This document shows positions 17,139 through 26,004 of a stretch of 64,000 nucleotides of DNA, in pieces (position 1 is the first letter of the stretch; every line of letters starts with the position of its first letter). The translations under genes and the position numbers were made by a program. The stretch covers positions 4,130,001 through 4,194,000 of the forward strand of contig NZ_KI421517.1 in assembly GCF_000473365.1 (NCBI RefSeq), in the 5' to 3' direction. The stretch is from Adhaeribacter aquaticus DSM 16391. Lineage in GTDB: Bacteria; Bacteroidota; Bacteroidia; Cytophagales; Hymenobacteraceae. Below the pieces are notes generated by a model. That model searched no databases and was not told the origin of the DNA. It was given only the letters and a program-made list of their open reading frames with translations.

Positions 17139-18284
17139 ATGAAAAAGTTAATGTTAACAGCAGTTGCAGCTCTTGGCATGCAGTTGGCTTTTGCTCAAAA
17201 TTCAGCTGTAACCAATGCGGCCGTACATTTAAAAAACGGTACCCTGGACAAAGCTAAAACTGAAATTGATAAAGCTGTAGTACACGAAAAAACAGCTAAT
17301 AGTGCCAAAGCCTGGTCTGTAAGAGGTGATGTTTATGCTACCATGATTGATAATCCAATCTTTGGCAAATTATCTGACAATCCAATAAAAGAAGCAGTTG
17401 AGTCTTATAACAAAGCTATTTCTTTAGACAAGCCAGGTGGGCAGTTTGCTACACAGGCTACTGAGAAAAAACAAGCGCTTTATGGCAATGCTATAAACGC
17501 AGGTGCAAAAGCTTTTGAAGCCAAAAGCTTTGATGAAGCCATTACTGCGTTTTCTTTAGCACAGGAATTAGCGCCAACTGATACCACTGGTTATTTATAT
17601 GCGGCTTTCTCGGCAGAAGGAAAACAAGATTTTGCAACGGCAGCTACGCATTATAACAAGTTATTACAAGCCAATATTCCTGGTAACAAGCCAATGATTG
17701 CTTATCAGCGTTTATATCATTTTGCTAAAGAAGCAAAAGATAATGCCAAAGCACAAGAAATCTTATCTCAGGCCATTGCTGCATATCCAAACAACAAAGA
17801 GTTCATGTTAGAGGATTTAAACAATGCTGTGGCTTCTGGCAAAGGCCCTGAGGCAATTGCTAAATTAGAAAAAGCAATTGAAGCAGATCCAAATAATGTA
17901 AACCTTTACAATGTTTTAGGTTCTTTACACGATCAGGCTGGTAAAAGAGATTTAGCCAGACAATCTTATGAAAGAGCTTTGAAAGTAGAAGCAAATAATT
18001 TTGATGCTAATTTTAACTTAGGTGTTATTCATTACAACAGTGCAGCCGAATTAAGTCGTAAATTTAATGCCATGAGTTCTGCTGCTCAAAAATCTTCAGG
18101 TGCAAAAATGACAGCGGATATTAAAAAGCATTTCAATAATGCTTTACCTTACTTTGAAGCTGCTCACCGGGCTAACCCACAAGATGCTTCTACTATTGAA
18201 ACTTTAGCAAAGGTTTACATTCAGGTAGGTCGTACTAAAGACGCAGAAGCCATGAATAAAAAAGCGGATGCTTTAAACAAATAG
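17139..18284 (+). CDS. Exported tetratricopeptide-repeat protein
   Basis: 381 residues with a signal peptide MKKLMLTAVAALGMQLAFAQ. The mature protein contains several TPR units, for example GAKAFEAKSFDEAITAFSLAQELAPTD, PEAIAKLEKAIEADPNNVNLYNVLGSLHDQAGKRDLARQSYERALKVEANN and ALPYFEAAHRANPQDASTIETLAKVYIQVGRTKDAEAM. It should be periplasmic and act as a protein-protein scaffold. It begins 45 bp after gyrA, so the two may be co-transcribed, and it ends in a 57-bp palindromic terminator. Codon choice is plain and adenine-rich, suggesting high expression. The specific partner is unknown. Confidence 0.85.
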   Translation: MKKLMLTAVAALGMQLAFAQNSAVTNAAVHLKNGTLDKAKTEIDKAVVHEKTANSAKAWSVRGDVYATMIDNPIFGKLSDNPIKEAVESYNKAISLDKPGGQFATQATEKKQALYGNAINAGAKAFEAKSFDEAITAFSLAQELAPTDTTGYLYAAFSAEGKQDFATAATHYNKLLQANIPGNKPMIAYQRLYHFAKEAKDNAKAQEILSQAIAAYPNNKEFMLEDLNNAVASGKGPEAIAKLEKAIEADPNNVNLYNVLGSLHDQAGKRDLARQSYERALKVEANNFDANFNLGVIHYNSAAELSRKFNAMSSAAQKSSGAKMTADIKKHFNNALPYFEAAHRANPQDASTIETLAKVYIQVGRTKDAEAMNKKADALNK

Positions 18285-18291
18285 TTTTAAG

Positions 18292-18348
18292 TATTTTTAA
18301 AATAAAAAAAGGGAAGTAAATTACTTCCCTTTTTTTATTTTAAAAATA
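18292..18348. terminator. 57-bp perfect palindrome, bidirectional terminator
   Basis: Two 28-bp arms (18292-18319, 18321-18348) are exact reverse complements around one A. The core GGGAAGTAA/TTACTTCCC is flanked by A and T runs, giving a T-run in both directions. It lies at the convergent junction of the TPR gene and the minus-strand gene, whose stop codon it contains. Confidence 0.88.
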
Positions 18349-18883
18349 TAGTTTGTAACCCATTCCATAACAACTTTTTCTTGGTAATATCATTTTCAAT
18401 ATTTTCCAAGGGCTCAGCAACCAACAAAGGATACTGACCAATTGCTGCAGGTTTATATAAATTTACTTTAGAATCTGCAGACAGGTCTAGCAGCCCCGGC
18501 CCAAAAGCAATTAGGTGCTTAACGTTATTTTCTTTAGATAAATCATAAATGCTTAACCGCTGGCCGCGCGATATATTTACAAACCCTACATCTCCGGGGC
18601 CATGCTGAATAGCCCCTAAAACCTTAGATAAAAATACGTTATTAGGCAAGCTTCTAAAATCCTGTTCCGATAACGATACTACTATTATTAACCCTTTTTT
18701 ATTTTCACCTACTACCTGGTACTGCCTAGGCTTGGGCGTATCTCCGGTAATAACTTCGGTAAGGGGAGTAGGCTTTGGCACCGCCTCCAAAGGGGGAAGT
18801 GAGGCAGTAGTAGTTTGTTGTTCAGGTACCAGAAAAAGGGTTTCGGTAAAAAAATGCTGAAAAAAAGATAAATCTGGTTCCAC
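18335..18883 (-). CDS. Conserved hypothetical protein, possibly replication-linked
   Basis: 182 residues; I do not recognise a named domain. The N-terminus MEPDLSFFQHFFTETLFLVP is aromatic-rich, residues 22-55 are a Pro/Thr-rich linker, and the C-terminal part (about 60-180) looks like a compact alpha/beta domain with LIIVVSLSEQDFRSLPNNVFLSKVLGAI and HLIAFGPGLLDLS. A small adaptor with a peptide tail is one reading. No signal peptide. It starts five bases downstream of the thioesterase stop, so both belong to one operon. The last codons lie inside the palindromic terminator. Confidence 0.65.
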   Translation of the reverse strand: MEPDLSFFQHFFTETLFLVPEQQTTTASLPPLEAVPKPTPLTEVITGDTPKPRQYQVVGENKKGLIIVVSLSEQDFRSLPNNVFLSKVLGAIQHGPGDVGFVNISRGQRLSIYDLSKENNVKHLIAFGPGLLDLSADSKVNLYKPAAIGQYPLLVAEPLENIENDITKKKLLWNGLQTIFLK

Positions 18884-18888
18884 TTATA

Positions 18889-19407
18889 TTATTCTAAATT
18901 AAAAATAGATCTTAATTCATTTGCCTCGTGTGGCTTCATGCGTCCGGCTAAAACTAGTCGTAATTGTCGGCGGCGTAAGGCGCCGTCGTATAGTTTAATT
19001 TCTTCTTCGGTTTCCGGTATAGCCTCCGGCACATCTATTGGGTTGCCTGATTGATCTACTGCAACAAAAGTAAGGAATGCTTCATTAGACCTTATCCGGG
19101 TTCCGGAAGGGATATCCTCGGCCCAAACATTTACGTGTACTTCCAAAGAAGAATTAAAGGCTCTGGTTACCTGCGCCTCCAATGTAACTACACTACCTAA
19201 TTTTATACTTTGTTTAAAAGAAACATTATCTACGGAAGCAGTAACTACAATTCGGTTAGAGTGTTTCTGAGCCGCAATAGCCGATACAATATCCAACCAA
19301 TGCATCATGCGGCCACCCATCAAATTATTAAGCGTGTTGGTGTCATTCGGGAGTACTAGCTCCGTCATAATAGTGAAAGAATCCTTTACGTATTTCTGTT
19401 TTTTCAT
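18889..19407 (-). CDS. Acyl-CoA thioesterase (hotdog fold)
   Basis: 172 residues, a single hotdog domain of the YciA/ACOT type. Features are LPNDTNTLNNLMGGRMMHWLDIVSAIAAQKHSN, with the catalytic Asn-x-x-x-GG-x-x-x-x-x-D arrangement, and ASVDNVSFKQSIKLGSVVTLEAQVT. It hydrolyses acyl-CoA thioesters in the cytoplasm; chain-length preference cannot be read from sequence. The C-terminal tail is basic (RRRQLRLVLAGR). It is followed by the hypothetical gene at a five-base distance. Confidence 0.92.
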   Translation of the reverse strand: MKKQKYVKDSFTIMTELVLPNDTNTLNNLMGGRMMHWLDIVSAIAAQKHSNRIVVTASVDNVSFKQSIKLGSVVTLEAQVTRAFNSSLEVHVNVWAEDIPSGTRIRSNEAFLTFVAVDQSGNPIDVPEAIPETEEEIKLYDGALRRRQLRLVLAGRMKPHEANELRSIFNLE

Positions 19408-19478
19408 GAATAAATTATTCTTTAACGTAAAGTTAAAAGATTAAATCTATAAGTAAGAAAGGAAAGGTGAAATCGACT

Positions 19479-20129
19479 TTAGAGGTTCCAGCCAGATTTA
19501 CCTAAAAGAGGAACAAATTTAAAATTATTAAATTCTTCGCGGGTAAACTCTGTTTCGGTTTCCCTTACTATCCGTACCATTTTCTGTAAATTTTCGTCTC
19601 CCACCGGTATTACTAAAATACCGCCAATCTTTAGCTGCTCCAGTAAACTTTTAGGTACTACCGGTGCACCAGCTGTAACCAAAATTTTATCGTAAGGAGC
19701 AAAGGCCGGTAAACCCAATGAACCATCGCCTAAAAAAGTCTGAGGCTTTAGATTTAAGGCTTTAAACATCTGATTAGCCCGATTAAATAAGACTTTGTTG
19801 TATTCTATGGTAAAAACATGTGACGTAATAGTCAATAAAACCCAACATTGGTACCCGGAACCGGTTCCTATTTCTAATACTTTATCAGTAGGTTTTAAGT
19901 CTAATAATTCTGTTTGGTAGGCTACAGTATAGGGTTGGGAAATAGTTTGACCTTCACCAATGGGAAAAGCTTTATCCTGGTAAGCATGTTCTAAAAAGGC
20001 TTTATCGAAAAAGAAATGACGGGGAATTTCACCGATAGCTTTCAACACACGTTCATCGCGAATGCCTTTCTCACGGAGCAATTTTACAAGCCCCTTTCGC
20101 ATTCCTTTGTGTTTATAACTATCCTCCAT
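19479..20129 (-). CDS. pcm: Protein-L-isoaspartate O-methyltransferase
   Basis: 216 residues. The SAM-binding motif VLEIGTGSGYQCWVL (about 83-97) and the family motifs QDKAFPIGEGQTISQPYTVAYQTELL and YDKILVTAGAPVVPKSLLEQLKIGGILVIPVG are all present. The enzyme methylates isoaspartyl residues in damaged proteins to start their repair. Length is normal. It lies 71 bp upstream of the thioesterase on the same strand, so co-transcription is possible. The start at 20129 gives MEDSYKHKGMRKGLV, matching the usual N-terminal helix. Confidence 0.95.
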   Translation of the reverse strand: MEDSYKHKGMRKGLVKLLREKGIRDERVLKAIGEIPRHFFFDKAFLEHAYQDKAFPIGEGQTISQPYTVAYQTELLDLKPTDKVLEIGTGSGYQCWVLLTITSHVFTIEYNKVLFNRANQMFKALNLKPQTFLGDGSLGLPAFAPYDKILVTAGAPVVPKSLLEQLKIGGILVIPVGDENLQKMVRIVRETETEFTREEFNNFKFVPLLGKSGWNL

Positions 20130-20562
20130 TGTTGTACTTTTATTATTAAGCTTTAAGTCTTAAATTTCTTCCGCTTTACTTATTTTTAAAACTGTATTAG
20201 TTTTTATAGCAGCCTGATTTAACTTATCTGCTAAATTAGAAAGATAGGAGCAATTTTACCTGCTTGAAAAATAAATATTATTTTCTTTTATTCAGGTTTT
20301 ACTATTCTTTGCAAATTAGGTATAAGAAGTATTATATAATATCATTATAATAATACACCCGTGGTTATACTTCAGGTGTTTTTAACTATCATACTTTTAA
20401 AAGGGAAATTATAAACTTTAAATGCCCATCTGAATACTGTTCCTCCTAACCTATATTCAAGGCTAAATAATCCGTTACTTTTGGGTAAGTGATAAGAATA
20501 ATAAATTTAAAAAGATAGGTAGTACCTTTACATAAAAATAAGTACTAAGCAAAATCTACATT
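20130..20562. other. AT-rich divergent intergenic region between pcm and ribE
   Basis: About 430 bp without a coding signal. A TACTTTTG box at 20476-20483 could serve ribE, 80 bp away. I looked for an FMN riboswitch ahead of ribE and saw none of its conserved blocks. Confidence 0.4.
20476..20483 (+). promoter_or_regulatory. Possible ribE promoter -7 box
   Basis: TACTTTTG matches TAnnTTTG. The leader would be about 70 bases. No matching -33 box is seen. Confidence 0.35.
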
Positions 20563-21150
20563 ATGTTTACAGGTATAATTGAGGCTCAAGGCAAAGTGTT
20601 GGCAGTTCAGGAAGAAGGAACCAATAAACATTTCAAACTTTCCTGTCCATTTTTAGAGGAGCTTAAAATAGATCAAAGTTTAGCCCACAATGGGGTGTGT
20701 TTAACAGTTGTAGAAATAACAGGTGAAAGTTATACGGTAACAGCAATAAACGAAACATTAAAAAAGACCAATTTACATGCTTTAAAAGTTGGCGATATTG
20801 TTAACCTCGAAAGATGCATGTCGGCTAATGGCCGTTTTGACGGGCATGTCGTGCAAGGCCACGTAGACCAGACCGGACTTTGTGAAGAAGTATTAGATCA
20901 GAACGGGAGCTGGATTTTTACCTTCAGTTATGATGCCACTATAGGAAATATTACCGTTGAGAAAGGTTCTATTTCTGTAAATGGTATTAGTTTAACAGTG
21001 GTTAATTCTCAGGATAATAAATTTTCAGTAGCCATTATACCCTATACCTTTGAACACACAAACCTGAAAAATGTAAAACCTGGCGATCTGGTAAATCTGG
21101 AATTCGATATTTTTGGCAAATACGTAGCTCGGCTTTTAAATAAAAAATAA
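20563..21150 (+). CDS. ribE: Riboflavin synthase alpha subunit
   Basis: 195 residues built from two homologous lumazine-binding barrels: MFTGIIEAQGKVLAV...NGVCLTVVEI and HVVQGHVDQTGLC...NGISLTVVNS. The enzyme dismutates two molecules of 6,7-dimethyl-8-ribityllumazine into riboflavin. The N-terminal MFTGII start and the repeated NG(V/I)(C/S)LTVV segments are family hallmarks. No other riboflavin gene is adjacent and no FMN riboswitch is visible. It converges on the PAP2 gene 34 bp later. Confidence 0.97.
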   Translation: MFTGIIEAQGKVLAVQEEGTNKHFKLSCPFLEELKIDQSLAHNGVCLTVVEITGESYTVTAINETLKKTNLHALKVGDIVNLERCMSANGRFDGHVVQGHVDQTGLCEEVLDQNGSWIFTFSYDATIGNITVEKGSISVNGISLTVVNSQDNKFSVAIIPYTFEHTNLKNVKPGDLVNLEFDIFGKYVARLLNKK

Positions 21151-21184
21151 ACAAGGTAATGGGTTGATTTATTTTATTATGGAG

Positions 21185-21760
21185 CTAAAGGGCCGGTGTG
21201 TTTTTTCTGATGATTAATTTTTTAAATAGAGAAGCCCACAAATAGCCAACCATACTACCTAGTAAAGCCCCGCCTAAAATATCGCCGGGGTAATGAACAC
21301 CTAAATAAACACGGCTATAAGAAACCACCACCGCCCAGATTAATAAAAGTATTTTTAACCAAGTGTATTTGGGGTGCAGTACTAAAGCCAAAATCATGGC
21401 CAAAGCAAAGCTATTGGCGGCATGGGAAGAAACAAAACCATACTTGCCACCACATACATCCACCACATTAATTAAACCCTCCAAGGTAGCGTCTTTGCAA
21501 GGACGAAGCCGGCCCACATAAGGCTTTAAAAAAGCAGAAGAGAATAAATCAGCGGAAGCAATAGCCAAACCAATAATGGCCACCAGGCCGGCACTTTTTT
21601 TTCTGAATAAATAAACAAGAAAAGCTGCCAGCCCAATATAAAATGGAATCCAAAAAAATTTATTGGAAACCCAAACCATAACCACATCCCAGAAAGGGTG
21701 GTGCTGGCCATTTATTTGAAGAAATAAATCTTTATCCAGGTTTAATAAATACTGCAACAC
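21185..21760 (-). CDS. PAP2-family membrane phosphatase
   Basis: 191 residues with about five membrane segments. The three PAP2 phosphatase motifs are present: KPYVGRLRP, SSHAANSFA and SRVYLGVHYPGDILGG, which supply the Lys-Arg, Ser-His and Arg-His catalytic groups facing the periplasm. Likely substrates are phosphatidic acid, phosphatidylglycerol phosphate or undecaprenyl diphosphate. It follows hemF by four bases, in one operon, though no functional link is evident. Confidence 0.93.
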   Translation of the reverse strand: MLQYLLNLDKDLFLQINGQHHPFWDVVMVWVSNKFFWIPFYIGLAAFLVYLFRKKSAGLVAIIGLAIASADLFSSAFLKPYVGRLRPCKDATLEGLINVVDVCGGKYGFVSSHAANSFALAMILALVLHPKYTWLKILLLIWAVVVSYSRVYLGVHYPGDILGGALLGSMVGYLWASLFKKLIIRKNTPAL

Positions 21761-21764
21761 TATT

Positions 21765-22658
21765 TTATGCTTTAACCCAGTCTATTCCTTTTTTCAGGTA
21801 TTGCAATGTTGTTGCTTCTGGACTGTTTTCTTCTGTTTTAAAATTATAAATCCACGAGGCCTGAGGAGGCAAACTCATTAGAATAGATTCTGTTCTGCCA
21901 TTGGTTTCTAACCCAAATTTAGTTCCTCTATCATTCACCAGATTAAATTCAACATACCGGCCCCGTCTTAGGTATTGCCATTGTTTCTGGGCTTCATTAA
22001 AACTTAAGTCTCGGTTTTCGTTTATTATACGGGTATAAACAGGCGCGAAGGCGAGGGCTACATCCTTTACAAAGTTAAACCGGTCCCGAATAGATATCTC
22101 AGCTGTTTCCTGAAGGCGGTCGAAAAAAATACCACCTACGCCACGAGTTTCCTGCCGGTGGGGTATGTAAAAATAGTTATCCGCCCAATCTTTAAATTCC
22201 GGATAATAAGTAACGTTATGCTTATCGCATACGACCTTTAAAGCTTCGTGGAATGCTTTTGCCTGTGCTGTATCAACGTAAATTGGTGTTAAATCTATGC
22301 CACCCCCAAACCAGGCCATGCCATTACCGGCTTCAAAATACCGCACGTTCATGTGCGTAATGGGTACCATTGGGCTATGTGGATGCATCACAACGGACAC
22401 TCCAGTGGCAAAAAAATGATTATCCGGTAATAACAAAGCTGCAGCAGCTTTATCTGGCAAAGAGCCACTAACCGCCGAAAAATTTACGCCGCCTTTTTCC
22501 AGTACTTTACCATTTTCAATAATTCGGCTTCTCCCACCACCACTTTCCTGGTGTTGCCACACATCCTCTTTAAAGGTCGCGCCGCCATCACAAGTTTCCA
22601 GCGCATTACATAAATTATCCTGAAATGCTTTAAACCAGGCTTCTATTTCTGCTTTCAT
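21765..22658 (-). CDS. hemF: Oxygen-dependent coproporphyrinogen III oxidase
   Basis: 297 residues from the ATG at 22658; a TTG at 22679 would add seven. The enzyme decarboxylates two propionate side chains of coproporphyrinogen III, using O2, during haem synthesis. Signature blocks are WQHQESGGGRSRIIENG, FFATGVSVVMHPHSPMVPITHMNVRYFE, WFGGGIDLTPIYV and RRGRYVEFNLVNDRGTKFGLETNGRTESILMSLPP. All conserved histidines and the Asn/Arg residues are in place. Being O2-dependent it indicates an aerobic lifestyle, in line with the catalase and bd oxidase nearby. Confidence 0.97.
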   Translation of the reverse strand: MKAEIEAWFKAFQDNLCNALETCDGGATFKEDVWQHQESGGGRSRIIENGKVLEKGGVNFSAVSGSLPDKAAAALLLPDNHFFATGVSVVMHPHSPMVPITHMNVRYFEAGNGMAWFGGGIDLTPIYVDTAQAKAFHEALKVVCDKHNVTYYPEFKDWADNYFYIPHRQETRGVGGIFFDRLQETAEISIRDRFNFVKDVALAFAPVYTRIINENRDLSFNEAQKQWQYLRRGRYVEFNLVNDRGTKFGLETNGRTESILMSLPPQASWIYNFKTEENSPEATTLQYLKKGIDWVKA

Positions 22659-22746
22659 AGATTTATTTAATCCGGGCAAAATTATTCAATTTCAGAAGGA
22701 ATACCTTATTTAGGATAAAAAGATTTGCTATGAAAAGAATCTCTTT

Positions 22747-25197
22747 TTAGAAAGGATAGCCGATACCCAAATTTATGGTAGAATACCGGGTCGAAAATAT
22801 TTTACCAAATCCTTCTTTACCCAATACAAAATTACTGGTTTGTGGCTGGGTTAAATCAATAGCCGGGTCGTACACTTTGGTAGCAAAATCTACCCTTGCA
22901 ATCAGGAAAGTAAAGTCGAAGCGGAACCCAATACCTGTACCAACGGCAATTTGTTTATAAAATTGGTTCACCTCAAATTTAGCCCCGGGGCGAGCTTCAT
23001 TGGATGCTAGCGACCAGATATTACCGGCATCTAAAAATAAAGCTCCATTCATTAAAGAATAAATATTAAACCTATATTCTAAACTCCCCTCCATCAATAA
23101 ATCTCCTTGCTGTTCGGGGGTTAGGGTGCGATTGCTTCCTGCAACAATTGTACTGGGAGAACTGTAAGCTCCGGGACCTAACCTACGCGGCAAAAAAGCC
23201 CGAACACTGGTACCTCCACCAGCATAGAAATACTTATCGTAAGGCAACACATCATCGTTCCGCCAGGATTTGGCAATGCCAAAATTTACTCGCGAAACAA
23301 AGAAATTGGTGGAATTAAGTTTCAAATATCTTCTATAATCCAGGTTTACTCTTCCGTATTTGAAGAAAGTTAAATTAAATTTATCTTCAGCCAGGTTTCT
23401 TAGTAAAGGTTCTGTTAATGACCCCGCTTCTTCAACATGAACCCGCAGGTAACTGGCATCTAAGGTATGGTTATAATTATTGCTGTTATAAAGAATAGAG
23501 AAATCTATACTGGGTACAAAAGCTGGCCTTAAACTTCTTTCGTATAGCGTCTCCTGTTCTTTATTGGGATCTAACCTGGCCTGCCTTAAACTCTCCACAA
23601 ATAAAGGCGACCGGTTACGGGTATCGTTAATACTTATATCAATTGGTGTAAAAACAAATTGTAAGCGTGGCGATTTTTGCCAAATGTAATCATAAGTTGC
23701 TTCCAGGTTAGTTCGGTCAAATTCTTCCCGCCAGATTAAAGTATAAACAAAATTAAGACGGGTACGGGGATTATAATTGGCAAAATATTTATTAGCGTTA
23801 AATGGTACTAGAAACTGCGGAAAGATAATACCCATATTGCCACTTAACTGCCGGGCATAAATTCCTTTTAAGCGGTTGCTTCTTCTTTCCAGAGCGCTAA
23901 ATTGCCCTTCAATACCACCTCTTACTCCAAGTTCTAATATTTCGGCCCCTCTAAATAGATTTCGGGCAGTATACCTTAAGTTGACGAAGGGGCCAGGCAA
24001 ATTAGCACTGTAACTTAACCCTCCTTCTGTAGATTCCTGAAATCTTTTACTCGGCGAAGCATTGATATTAGCCGTTAGTAAACCGGCATTGGTGGTATCG
24101 TCAGCCAGGTAAGTTACGTTCAGGAACCGGAACATTTCTAAACCACCTAATTGGCGTTGGGTAGCCAGCGTTTTATTTAAACTATAAAGCTGTCCTGGGC
24201 GGATTTGGATTTTTTTATCCAGAATACGGGGTGAAATTTTATGAACGTAAGCCAGGTAATAAATTCTGTTAAATAAAATGGTATCGCGTTTTAAACCAAA
24301 CCGGGTAAAGTTGGCATCCCCGATAAAGTTTACTTTTTTTAGTCTGAACGCCTGGTGTGGTCGGTTGTCCGCGTTGTTCGCAATAATAATATTTAACCTG
24401 GTGCTGTTATGACCAAAACTGGTATCTACTTCTGCCGTAATGTACCGGCTATTAAATTCATAATAGCCTAAATTCTTAAGTAAGGATTCAATGCGTTCCC
24501 GTTCAGCCACCAGGTTTTCTTCATTGTAATTTTGGCCTAGTTTTACTACTGATTGGCTTCTGGTAGAGTCAATGATGGCCTTAATGGCGGTATCGGGTAC
24601 AGAGTAAGTAATCTGGGAATAAGTGTAAGGAGCATTCTCCACCACATTTATCCGCAGCTTTACCTTTTTATTATTGATTTCGGTTGTATGACCTACCTTA
24701 TTATTAAAATAACCTATGGTATTTAAATAAGTGGTTATTTGCTGCAACGTAGCTTTTGTTTTAACTGTATCATAAATAGCAGGAGGTTCGCCAAAACTCA
24801 TCAACACATTACCTTCTTCCAAATGGCGGTTCAGGCGGGCTAACTTACGCTCTCTTTTTAATAACAACCTGGCTGTTTTAACCGAATCCTCTCCAGCATG
24901 CTCTATTTTCTGATCATACTTTTGCCTTTTCTGCTCTATCCTGGCTTTTATTTTATCCGGGTTATAAAATCTCCGACCGAAATAATAAATGGATAGGTAA
25001 GGAGTACTCCTAAATATTTTACGATTAGGCCTTTGCTGATACAATGAGGTAATTTTACCAGCATCACTGGCCTCAACCCCTTCTAGTTGTATTTTATATA
25101 GAAGATTCTCATTTTCTGCCAGGTATCGGGTGGGAACACAGCTTCCAAAAAATATAATTGTTATTGAACTGACAAATATGTAAAATCGAAGTCTCAA
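22747..25197 (-). CDS. tamL: TamL: lipoprotein TamA/BamA-family outer-membrane assembly factor
   Basis: 816 residues. The signal peptide ends in FFGSC with lipid-modified Cys20, the feature that separates Bacteroidota TamL from proteobacterial TamA. Residues about 30-340 contain POTRA-like repeats (for example GYFNNKVGHTTEINNKKVKLRINVVENAPYTYSQITY and NLGYYEFNSRYITAEVD). The last 450 residues form an Omp85 beta-barrel with the YFYAGGGTSVRAFLPRRLGPG segment and a terminal aromatic strand, LGIGYPF. It should insert or fold outer-membrane proteins with TamB. Its start codon is only 5 bp from that of the divergent methyltransferase. Confidence 0.92.
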   Translation of the reverse strand: MRLRFYIFVSSITIIFFGSCVPTRYLAENENLLYKIQLEGVEASDAGKITSLYQQRPNRKIFRSTPYLSIYYFGRRFYNPDKIKARIEQKRQKYDQKIEHAGEDSVKTARLLLKRERKLARLNRHLEEGNVLMSFGEPPAIYDTVKTKATLQQITTYLNTIGYFNNKVGHTTEINNKKVKLRINVVENAPYTYSQITYSVPDTAIKAIIDSTRSQSVVKLGQNYNEENLVAERERIESLLKNLGYYEFNSRYITAEVDTSFGHNSTRLNIIIANNADNRPHQAFRLKKVNFIGDANFTRFGLKRDTILFNRIYYLAYVHKISPRILDKKIQIRPGQLYSLNKTLATQRQLGGLEMFRFLNVTYLADDTTNAGLLTANINASPSKRFQESTEGGLSYSANLPGPFVNLRYTARNLFRGAEILELGVRGGIEGQFSALERRSNRLKGIYARQLSGNMGIIFPQFLVPFNANKYFANYNPRTRLNFVYTLIWREEFDRTNLEATYDYIWQKSPRLQFVFTPIDISINDTRNRSPLFVESLRQARLDPNKEQETLYERSLRPAFVPSIDFSILYNSNNYNHTLDASYLRVHVEEAGSLTEPLLRNLAEDKFNLTFFKYGRVNLDYRRYLKLNSTNFFVSRVNFGIAKSWRNDDVLPYDKYFYAGGGTSVRAFLPRRLGPGAYSSPSTIVAGSNRTLTPEQQGDLLMEGSLEYRFNIYSLMNGALFLDAGNIWSLASNEARPGAKFEVNQFYKQIAVGTGIGFRFDFTFLIARVDFATKVYDPAIDLTQPQTSNFVLGKEGFGKIFSTRYSTINLGIGYPF

Positions 25198-25202
25198 ATG
25201 AA

Positions 25203-25958
25203 ATGGCGCAAATGTTATCTAAAGCTATATTAAAATATATAAACTCCCTGCAAATAAAAAAATATCGTACTATTCACCAAGCCTTTTTGGTAGAAGGCGC
25301 TAAAAGCGTACGAGAATTATTACAATCTGATTATAAAATTGAAAGACTTTTTATCACAGAAGATTTTTACCAACATAATCCCTCCATTTCTAAGGCGGGT
25401 TATCCGTACGAAATAACAACGGAAAAAGAGCTGGAGAAAGCTGGTACCTTTGCATCCAATAATGCTGCCCTGGCCATTGCAAGAATTAAACCTGCCGCTG
25501 CATTTGATCCATCTGCAACTCCTTTTACCATTGCCCTGGATGAGGTAAGAGATCCAGGAAATTTAGGTACCATTATCCGAATTGCCGATTGGTACGGGAT
25601 CAATCATATAGTGTGTTCTCAATCCTGTGCTGATTTTTATAATCCTAAAGTGATCTCTGCCACTATGGGTTCTTTTAGCCGTATTACGGTTTCTTATGTA
25701 AACCTGGTTCAATTTTTAAACGAAAGAAAGCATACATCCGATATTTATGGTGCGGCCCTGGAAGGAGAAAATTTGCATAAACTTAATTTAGAACCTAAAG
25801 GGGTTCTGGTAATGGGCAGCGAATCGCATGGTTTAACTCCGGAAGTTAGGCAGTTGGTAAATAAATTAATTAAGATTCCCGGTTTTGGTAAAGCCGAATC
25901 TTTAAATGTGGCAGCTGCTACGGGCATTATAACCGATAATTTTTTCCGGAATTTATAA
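25203..25958 (+). CDS. SpoU/TrmH-family RNA 2'-O-methyltransferase
   Basis: 251 residues. The N-terminal part (KYRTIHQAFLVEGAKSVRELLQSD) is the SpoU substrate-binding domain; the C-terminal SPOUT knot carries motif 1 LDEVRDPGNLGTIIRIADWYGI, motif 2 VLVMGSESHGLTPEV and motif 3 IPGFGKAESLNVAAATGIITDNFF. These bind SAM and the ribose target in rRNA or tRNA. Which nucleotide is modified cannot be deduced; RlmB-like or TrmH-like are both possible. Start codon 25203 faces the tamL start across five bases; ATG at 25212 is an alternative. Confidence 0.93.
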   Translation: MAQMLSKAILKYINSLQIKKYRTIHQAFLVEGAKSVRELLQSDYKIERLFITEDFYQHNPSISKAGYPYEITTEKELEKAGTFASNNAALAIARIKPAAAFDPSATPFTIALDEVRDPGNLGTIIRIADWYGINHIVCSQSCADFYNPKVISATMGSFSRITVSYVNLVQFLNERKHTSDIYGAALEGENLHKLNLEPKGVLVMGSESHGLTPEVRQLVNKLIKIPGFGKAESLNVAAATGIITDNFFRNL

Positions 25959-25964
25959 AATAAT

Positions 25965-25989
25965 AAAGGAGCCTAAAGCTCCTTTTTTT
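25965..25989 (+). terminator. Intrinsic terminator after the methyltransferase
   Basis: AAAGGAGC, CTAAA loop, GCTCCTTT followed by Ts, seven bases after the stop codon. Confidence 0.87.
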
Positions 25990-26004
25990 ACCGCTGATTA
26001 TTTG

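Noticed and set aside
20130-20562. FMN riboswitch ahead of ribE
   Set aside because: The region is AT-rich and shows none of the conserved RFN-element blocks.
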